DNA of 19,926 nucleotides from the NCBI GenBank assembly GCA_036389375.1, contig DASVQA010000194.1, positions 1-19,926 on the forward strand. Direction: 5' to 3'. Below are positions 14,508 through 19,926 of the stretch, in pieces. Under the pieces are notes generated by a model. It was given only the letters and a program-made list of their open reading frames with translations. It had not been told where the DNA came from and made no database searches. Numbering within the stretch: the first letter of the stretch is position 1; the number at the start of each line of letters is the position of its first letter. The position numbers and the translations under genes were made by a program. This DNA is from QHXQ01 sp036389375. Its GTDB lineage: Bacteria; Acidobacteriota; Blastocatellia; Pyrinomonadales; Pyrinomonadaceae.

Positions 14508-16031
14508 TCAAACACCTGCGCGCAACTTGTACCGTTGCAGTTTGCCCGTCGCCGTGCGCGGCAGCGTCGGCACAAAATTGATCTGCGCCGGACATTTGTA
14601 GGCCGGCAACTGCGCCGCCACTTGTGCGCGCAGACGTTCAACCGCTTCCGCCTCCGCCGCCTGCCCCTCTTTCAGCACGATGTAAGCCACGACCATAGTC
14701 ATGCCGGTCGCGTCCGTGCCGGGCACGACCGCGGCTTCGGCAACTTCAGGACAGGCGAGTAGAGTTTCTTCGACTTCGACGGGTGCGACCCACAGCCCTT
14801 TGACTTTGAAGAGATCGTCGCTGCGCCCCTCGAACCAGTAGTCGCCCGACTCGTCGCGGCGGTAGATGTCGCCTGTGCGTATCCAATCGCCGGTAATGGT
14901 CGCGGCGGTCTTCCCGGCGTCGCGCCAGTAGCCGGCGAAGGCGCTCCCGCCTTTGATCAGCAGGTCGCCCGTGCCCGCGCCTGCGATCTCATGGCCTGCC
15001 TGATCGAGCAGCCGGGCAGCATAGCCGGGCACGACGCGCCCCGTGCTGCCGGGCGTGATCTGTGTGTGCGTGTTCGTGATGAACATGTGCAGCATCTCGG
15101 TCGAGCCGATGCCGTCGAGGATGTTGAGCGCGGTCGCCCCGTGCCATTCGTGCCAGAGCGCGGCGGGCAGTTTCTCGCCGGCCGAGACACAGACCTTGAG
15201 CGAGTCGGTTACGAGCGTCTGCCCTTGCCGTTGGTATTCGAGCAGGGCGCGATAGACGGCGGGCACGGCGCAGAAGATCGTCGGCCGCTGTCGGCGCAGC
15301 ACGTCGGCGATCACGGCGGGCGTCGGTCGCTCCGCGCAAAGGATGGCGGTTGCGCCGGTGCTGAGCGGAAATGAGAGGCTGTTGCCCAGACCGTAAGCGA
15401 AGAATAGCCGCGACGACGAGAAGAGACGATCTGCCGACTCGACGCGCAGGACTTGTTTGCAGAACGTCTCGACGGTGTAGGGCAGATTGCGGTGCAGGTG
15501 CATGACGCCTTTGGGCCGGCCCGTGCTGCCCGAAGTGTAGAGCAGAAAGGCGAGCGCATCGTCCGCGACGGGCGCAATGGTCGCCTCGGTTGCCCCGGCG
15601 AGCGCCGTCGGCAAATCGATCAGCCCGTCGGCCGGGCCGTCAATCAACAGACAGTGGCGCAACCCGTGCAGGCGCGGTTTGCTCTGCGCCAGTTTCTCAA
15701 GCTGTTCCGAACTCAGCACGAGCGCCACCGCGCCGCTGTGCTCAAGCACGTACTCAAACTCCGCCGCCGTCAACATCGTGCTGGCCGGCACGGCCACCGC
15801 GCCGACCGCCGCCGTGCCCAGAAACGCAACGACCCACTCCGGGCAATCGCGCGCCACAATCGCCACGCGCTCGCCCGCCTGCACCTGCAAGTGCCACAAC
15901 AGCCCGGCAAACTGGCGCACCTGCCGCAACAATTCCGCGTAGTTGACCTGTCGCGCCGCGCAGACGATGGCCGGTTCATCCCAACGCCCATGATCGCGCG
16001 CGTTGCGGAAGATGTATTCAACGAGATTCAT
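14508..16031 (-). CDS. Benzoate-CoA ligase family protein (AMP-forming)
   Basis: The 507-residue product is an adenylate-forming acid-CoA ligase of the cytoplasm. It would activate a carboxylic acid with ATP and CoA. Seen: the phosphate-binding YTSGSTGRPKG (165-175), GIGSTEMLHMFITN (307-320), whose long Met/His/Phe form is characteristic of the benzoate-CoA ligase family, the TGD with Asp388, the hinge region GRSDDLFKVKG (402-412) and the catalytic Lys497 in TGKLQ. Length and motif order are complete. The start at 16031 (MNLVEYIFRN) matches where family members begin; the upstream extension looks non-coding. The substrate could be benzoate, a hydroxy- or aminobenzoate, or another aryl acid. 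It faces the hydroxylase operon tail to tail, which suggests but does not prove a joint role in aromatic metabolism. Confidence 0.9.
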   Translation of the reverse strand: MNLVEYIFRNARDHGRWDEPAIVCAARQVNYAELLRQVRQFAGLLWHLQVQAGERVAIVARDCPEWVVAFLGTAAVGAVAVPASTMLTAAEFEYVLEHSGAVALVLSSEQLEKLAQSKPRLHGLRHCLLIDGPADGLIDLPTALAGATEATIAPVADDALAFLLYTSGSTGRPKGVMHLHRNLPYTVETFCKQVLRVESADRLFSSSRLFFAYGLGNSLSFPLSTGATAILCAERPTPAVIADVLRRQRPTIFCAVPAVYRALLEYQRQGQTLVTDSLKVCVSAGEKLPAALWHEWHGATALNILDGIGSTEMLHMFITNTHTQITPGSTGRVVPGYAARLLDQAGHEIAGAGTGDLLIKGGSAFAGYWRDAGKTAATITGDWIRTGDIYRRDESGDYWFEGRSDDLFKVKGLWVAPVEVEETLLACPEVAEAAVVPGTDATGMTMVVAYIVLKEGQAAEAEAVERLRAQVAAQLPAYKCPAQINFVPTLPRTATGKLQRYKLRAGV

Positions 16032-16086
16032 AAGCCTGCGGCACGCTGGCCCGACAGCCTTGTTACGAGTAGCGCGCCTGCTCTGG

Positions 16087-16116
16087 CTTATAGCACCTGC
16101 GCGCTCGGCGGCACAA
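16087..16116 (-). promoter_or_regulatory. Candidate promoter of the ligase gene
   Basis: On the minus strand TTGTGC (16116-16111) and TATAAG (16092-16087, five of six) are separated by 18 bases, giving a leader of about 49 bases to the ATG at 16031. The -35 is weak. Confidence 0.3.
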
Positions 16117-16257
16117 ATAATTGGGCCGGCACGGCTGCTTTTGTTTTCGGCCCTTTGCGTATATCTTGTGCCGGTTTGTGCGACCGCGCCCGATGGAATC
16201 CTTGCGGCCCGCGTTTTCATTCAAGCTCTATGCTTCATGCACAGCAGGAGAGATGTT

Positions 16258-17205
16258 ATGTCAACAAGTTACTCCGTCGAGGCTGACGAGCGCGACGGCG
16301 TCGAGGTCTTTATTCTACGCTCGGCACGCGGCGCAACGGCCGAGATCGCGCCCGCGCTCGGCTGCAACTGCTTCGCCTTCGGGACAGATCTGCCCGTGCT
16401 TGAGCCGGTCGCTGACACGGAGTTTCGCCAGCGCCCGACCAGCTACGGCATCCCCATCCTGTTCCCCTTCCCCAATCGCATCAGAGACGGCCGCTTCAGC
16501 TTTCAAGGTCGCACTTTTACGATCAACCCGCCGCGCCACGGGTTCGTGCGCGATAAGGCGTGGCAGTTGGTCGCACACGGGGCGTCGGACGAGGCGGGCG
16601 CATGGCTAACGGCGCGCTTCGATGCACGCGATTACGCCGAACAGGTGCTCACGCAGTTCCCTTTTCCGTTCCGGCTTGTGGTGACCTATCGTCTGCGCGC
16701 AGACAGCCTGGAGATGGAGACGGTCGCAGAGAACACTGGCGACGCGCCCATGCCCGCAGGTTTCGGCATACATCCTTACTTCCGCCGCCCCACGCACGGC
16801 ACGCTCACAGTCCCGGCCGGCAAACGCTGGGAACTGGCGGACAGCCTGCCGACCGGCCGCCTGCTCGATGTCGCCGACGCTTATGATCTGCAACAGGGCG
16901 CGGACGTGCGCGCGCTGCAACTGGACGATATCTTTACCGGCGTGACGGCCGACGAGGACGGGCTGACGCGCTGCGTCTTAACGGATGAGACGGCGGGCCG
17001 GCAGACCATTGTCGAGTTCGACGCGCGCGAGTTTCCGCACGTGGTCGTCTACACACCGCCTGCGCCACGTCAGGCGATTTGCATTGAGCCGAACACCTGC
17101 CCGACAGACGCTTTCAATCTCGCAGAGCGCGGCGTCGAAAGCAACGTTCTCGTAATTGAGGCGGGCGCACAGGCGCGCTTCAGGGTACGGATTATTAGTC
17201 GTTAA
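16258..17205 (+). CDS. Aldose 1-epimerase (galactose mutarotase) family protein
   Basis: The 315-residue product has the mutarotase supersandwich signature; classical members interconvert alpha and beta anomers of aldoses. Seen: FPFPNRI with Arg74, PRHGF with His94, GFGIHPYF with His172 and a C-terminal CIEPNTCPTDAFNL with Glu277. These match the sugar-binding Arg and His, the general-acid His and the general-base Glu of the family, so activity is likely intact. No signal peptide is seen, so it should be cytoplasmic. ATG 16258 is chosen because AGGAG lies 8 bases upstream; the longer frame to 16003 overlaps the divergent ligase start. It stands alone between the ligase and the GGDEF/EAL gene; no sugar pathway genes adjoin it, so the substrate is open. 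Glucose-6-phosphate epimerase-like members are an alternative. Confidence 0.9.
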   Translation: MSTSYSVEADERDGVEVFILRSARGATAEIAPALGCNCFAFGTDLPVLEPVADTEFRQRPTSYGIPILFPFPNRIRDGRFSFQGRTFTINPPRHGFVRDKAWQLVAHGASDEAGAWLTARFDARDYAEQVLTQFPFPFRLVVTYRLRADSLEMETVAENTGDAPMPAGFGIHPYFRRPTHGTLTVPAGKRWELADSLPTGRLLDVADAYDLQQGADVRALQLDDIFTGVTADEDGLTRCVLTDETAGRQTIVEFDAREFPHVVVYTPPAPRQAICIEPNTCPTDAFNLAERGVESNVLVIEAGAQARFRVRIISR

Positions 17206-17219
17206 GCGGGGCATGAACC

Positions 17220-17277
17220 ATAAAGCCAGCGCAGGCGCGGAGAGAATTAATTCTCTCCGCGCCTGCGCTGACTTTAT
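17220..17277. terminator. Nearly perfect 29-bp-arm palindrome, probable bidirectional terminator
   Basis: Arms 17220-17248 and 17249-17277 are inverted copies with one mismatch (17226 against 17271) and no spacer; the centre is AATT. It sits 15 bases after the epimerase stop and 26 bases beyond the convergent GGDEF/EAL stop. The GC-rich stem with a short A/T flank suits termination in both directions, but T-tracts are short. An origin as two abutting inverted insert ends is the alternative. Confidence 0.85.
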
Positions 17278-17302
17278 AGTTATCTGCTGTGTTCGTCGGT
17301 TG

Positions 17303-19792
17303 CTAAGCGGTTATCACTCTCGGCGTTGCGCCGCGATTGACTTGCGGCGGGAGTTTAGAGCCGCCGACCACGTAGGTGTCGCAAATGATCTTTTCCGCGC
17401 CCTTCGCATCCACCGGCTTCGAGAAGAAGTAGCCCTGCCCGTTCTCGCAGCCCAGCGTGTGCAGCATCGAGAGTTGTTCGTTCGTCTCAACGCCTTCGGC
17501 GACCACGTCCATGCCGAGCGTCTGCGCGAGCGTGACGATGGTGCGGACGATCTCAAGATTCTCGTTGTTGTCCGTCATGCGCGTGACGAAGGAGCGATCA
17601 ATCTTCAACGTATCCACCGGGAAGCGGTGCAGATAGCTCAAGGACGAATAGCCCGTGCCGAAATCGTCAATCGAGAGTTTCAGACCGAGCGCGCGCAGTT
17701 GACGCAGCATCTCGGTCGCCTGCTCGACGTTGTCCATCACCATGCTTTCGGTGATCTCAAGTTTCAGCCCTTTCGGATCGATGTTCGTCTCTTCAATGAT
17801 GCCCGCGACCTGCTTGATCAGGTCTTGCTGAATGAACTGCTTGCTCGACAGATTGACGCTGATAACGAGCGGCGGATCGGCCGGGAAGATTTTTTGCCAG
17901 CGTTCCATCTGCGCGCACGCTTCGCGCAGCACCCATTCACCGAGCGGAATGATCAGCCCCGTCTCTTCAGCGATAGGAATGAACTCGCCCGGCGAGATGT
18001 AGCCGCGCTCCGGATGCTGCCAGCGCACGAGCGCCTCAAAGCCGCGCAACTTGAAGTCGTCGAGCGCCACGATTGGTTGGTAATGGACGAAGAACTCGTC
18101 GCGTTCGAGCGCGTGGCGCATGTCGGTTTCGAGTTGCAGGACGCTCGTGGCGTGCGCGTGCATTGCGCCGTCGAAAATTTCGTAACGCGCCTTACCCATT
18201 GTTTTAGCGCGGTACATGGCCGTGTCCGCATCGCGCACGATGTCTTCCGGGTTCTGGTAGCTCGTCCAACTCGACGCGATGCCGATGCTCACGGTCGCGT
18301 AGACCTCGCGCCCGCTCAGATCGAACGGAGTTTGGAGCTGCGCCTGAATGCGTTCGGCGACGACGATGGCTTCGCTCTCGGCGTTCAGGTCTTCGATGAG
18401 CAGGATAAACTCGTCGCCGCCAAGCCGGGCGACCGTGTCGCCGGGGCGCAGGCAGCCTTCGAGCCGGCGCGCCAGCCCGATGAGCAGTTGGTCGCCAATG
18501 GGATGACCCAGACTGTCGTTGATGACTTTGAAGCGATCCACATCCAGATAGACGACGGCGAAGCCCTTGCCCTCGCGCCGCTGCGTGCGCCCGATGGCGA
18601 GCCGCATGTGGTCGAGGAACATGGCGCGATTCGGCAGTCCCGTCAGGGCATCGTGGAAGGCGTCGTGTTGCAGACGCTGTTCGGCCAGTTTGCGATCCGT
18701 GATGTCCTGCACCTGAAAGATCAGGTGCGCCGCCTGACTCTGGCTCTGGCTGGCGAGCGAGACGCTGGCGAGCACCCAAACTTCGCGCCCGTACTTGTGC
18801 CGCAGGCGCAGTTCCATCTGAAAGACCGGATGCTGCCCTTTGAGCAGCCGCTTGATGTTCTCGAAGACCGCGCCGACTTCGTCGTGATGGATCACGGTCA
18901 ACAGGTCGGTCGCCTGCAACTCGCGCTCGGTGTATTCAAGCAGGCGACAGAGCGAGTGGTTGACTTGCAGCCAGCGCCCCTGCGCCGAGACGAGCGCCAT
19001 GCCGATGGCGGCGTAGTCAAAGGCGCTGCGGAAGCGTTCCTCGCTCTCGTTTACTTCGGTTGCAAACCCCGCGCTCGCGCGGGCAGGCACGGCGCGCAGG
19101 TGCTTGTTGCCCCGGAAGGCATCCCACGCCACGCTGCAAGCCGCCACGACGGGCGCGACGTAGCTGAAGAAGTCAAAGCCAACCAAGCCGATCAACTTTG
19201 CGACCAGCCCCGCCGCACAGACGCCGACGAAACTGATCAAAAGCGAGTTGAGCAGGATTCTGGCCCACGCGTGCCAGCGCTCCTGCACGGTGACAAAGCC
19301 GACCGCCAGTCCGCTCGTGATGAACCGTGCGGCGGTCTGCACAGGAATGGCGACAGCCAGCACGCCGAGATAGGTGTGGAAGGAATCGGCCTGATAGAGC
19401 GCCGCCACGTCGCCGTAAAGCTGCCCGTAGAGCAGGACGAGCAGTCCCGTCGAAATGACCGTCACGGCGGCGACGTAGCTGAGATTCAACCAGCCTCTAC
19501 CTGAGCGCAATGCAAGGCAGAAGGCTGACACGGCCGCGAGCAAGACCGCCGCCTCGCCGCCAAACAGCAGCAGCGCCAGCAGGATCAGGCTCTCGTTTGG
19601 CGAAAGACACCACCACTCGCGCGGCACAGGAATGGCGAAGCGCGCATTGACGACGAGCGTGATGAGGAGAAAACCGAGCAGCGCAGCTACGGGCTGCGCG
19701 TGCGGCAGGCGTACCAATGCGACGACGACAAACAGCGCGCCCGCACCGGCGGTGACCTGTTTGAGTAATTTGCTGAGTCCCTGCTTATTCAT
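17303..19792 (-). CDS. Membrane-bound PAS-GGDEF-EAL c-di-GMP signalling protein
   Basis: The 829-residue product is an inner-membrane protein for making and/or degrading c-di-GMP. Seen in order: an integral membrane sensor of about six to seven helices (about 10-220), MASE-like in appearance; a PAS domain (about 250-370) with a PAC-like end reaching DITDRKLAEQ; GGDEF at 458-462, with RPGD (449-452) exactly five residues before it as an intact product-inhibition site; and an EAL domain (about 555-800). The EAL domain keeps Glu586 of EAL, Asn647, Glu679, Asp709-Asp710, Lys730, Glu766 and Gln786. Both catalytic sets therefore look complete, and net activity cannot be predicted. The start ATG at 19792 has only a weak AGG upstream. 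The gene converges on the epimerase gene, separated by a long palindrome. A PilZ receptor gene lies about 10 kb away. Confidence 0.95.
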   Translation of the reverse strand: MNKQGLSKLLKQVTAGAGALFVVVALVRLPHAQPVAALLGFLLITLVVNARFAIPVPREWWCLSPNESLILLALLLFGGEAAVLLAAVSAFCLALRSGRGWLNLSYVAAVTVISTGLLVLLYGQLYGDVAALYQADSFHTYLGVLAVAIPVQTAARFITSGLAVGFVTVQERWHAWARILLNSLLISFVGVCAAGLVAKLIGLVGFDFFSYVAPVVAACSVAWDAFRGNKHLRAVPARASAGFATEVNESEERFRSAFDYAAIGMALVSAQGRWLQVNHSLCRLLEYTERELQATDLLTVIHHDEVGAVFENIKRLLKGQHPVFQMELRLRHKYGREVWVLASVSLASQSQSQAAHLIFQVQDITDRKLAEQRLQHDAFHDALTGLPNRAMFLDHMRLAIGRTQRREGKGFAVVYLDVDRFKVINDSLGHPIGDQLLIGLARRLEGCLRPGDTVARLGGDEFILLIEDLNAESEAIVVAERIQAQLQTPFDLSGREVYATVSIGIASSWTSYQNPEDIVRDADTAMYRAKTMGKARYEIFDGAMHAHATSVLQLETDMRHALERDEFFVHYQPIVALDDFKLRGFEALVRWQHPERGYISPGEFIPIAEETGLIIPLGEWVLREACAQMERWQKIFPADPPLVISVNLSSKQFIQQDLIKQVAGIIEETNIDPKGLKLEITESMVMDNVEQATEMLRQLRALGLKLSIDDFGTGYSSLSYLHRFPVDTLKIDRSFVTRMTDNNENLEIVRTIVTLAQTLGMDVVAEGVETNEQLSMLHTLGCENGQGYFFSKPVDAKGAEKIICDTYVVGGSKLPPQVNRGATPRVITA

Positions 19793-19926
19793 CTGCCTAC
19801 GAGGACGCGGCCCGAGTTGTCGGTGGTTATGAATGAGGTAGGGGCGACGTTTGAGGGCGCTTGCGGCTCAGCCCTCGGCGGAAAAGGGAGCAACACGCGT
19901 GCCAGCGCGGCGCGCTAGCGCCGGGG

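Noticed and set aside
16032..16220. N-terminal extension of the ligase to 16220
   Set aside because: The added residues look random, overlap the intergenic region with the epimerase, and family members begin at the MNLVEYIF position.
17156..19504. Very long open frame on the plus strand opposite the GGDEF/EAL gene
   Set aside because: It is a mirror of codon bias in a GC-rich gene: Arg/His/Asp/Val-rich with no domain, while the other strand encodes a complete multi-domain protein.
19853..19876. GAGGGC/GCCCTC hairpin upstream of the GGDEF/EAL gene
   Set aside because: Six-base GC stem with a 12-base loop and no T-tract; expected by chance in such GC-rich sequence.

Overview
This window is GC-rich bacterial chromosome. 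It carries twelve protein-coding genes that I can support, short intergenic gaps, and no rRNA, tRNA, insertion sequence, phage or CRISPR array that I could see. The gene mix suggests a soil or freshwater heterotroph: secreted M13 peptidase, TatT-like TPR lipoprotein, Asp-box secreted protein, CO-dehydrogenase-type molybdenum hydroxylase, benzoate-CoA-ligase-like enzyme, PilZ and GGDEF/EAL proteins. The content and the intergenic 7-bp repeats fit Acidobacteriota (Blastocatellia-like), but this is an inference from style, not from a marker gene.

Layout. From 131 to 2136 on the plus strand are a PaaI-type thioesterase and an unrecognised multi-pass membrane protein. From 2152 to 6335 on the minus strand are an MFS transporter, a secreted Asp-box beta-propeller protein closed by a strong intrinsic terminator (3402-3443), and a TatT-family lipoprotein. 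A small PilZ protein (6509-6856, plus) converges on a minus-strand pair, an M13 metallopeptidase (6949-9039) and a membrane-anchored FKBP prolyl isomerase (9178-9711). Divergent from FKBP is a plus-strand operon, 10016-14472: the [2Fe-2S], molybdopterin and FAD subunits of a form II CO-dehydrogenase-like hydroxylase, followed by a CoxG-like protein. A minus-strand benzoate-CoA ligase family gene (14508-16031) converges on it. The right end holds an aldose 1-epimerase family gene (16258-17205, plus) and, converging on it, a large MASE-like/PAS/GGDEF/EAL protein (17303-19792, minus).

How the genes work together. The only clear functional unit is the S-L-M-G operon. Its large subunit carries AYRGAGR, the form II signature, not the AYxCSFR of proven CO dehydrogenases, so its substrate is open; the neighbouring aryl-CoA ligase makes an aromatic acid or its CoA thioester one possibility. 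The PilZ and GGDEF/EAL proteins are two potential parts of c-di-GMP signalling but are far apart.

The least ordinary feature is in the gaps. Four junctions (6885-6938, 9791-9846, 10476-10545, 13856-13914) carry short tandem repeats with a 7-bp period, different in sequence at each site, each arranged as facing arms that can fold into a hairpin. Two of them sit directly on stop codons inside the hydroxylase operon. A fifth junction (17220-17277) has an almost perfect 29-bp-arm palindrome with no spacer.
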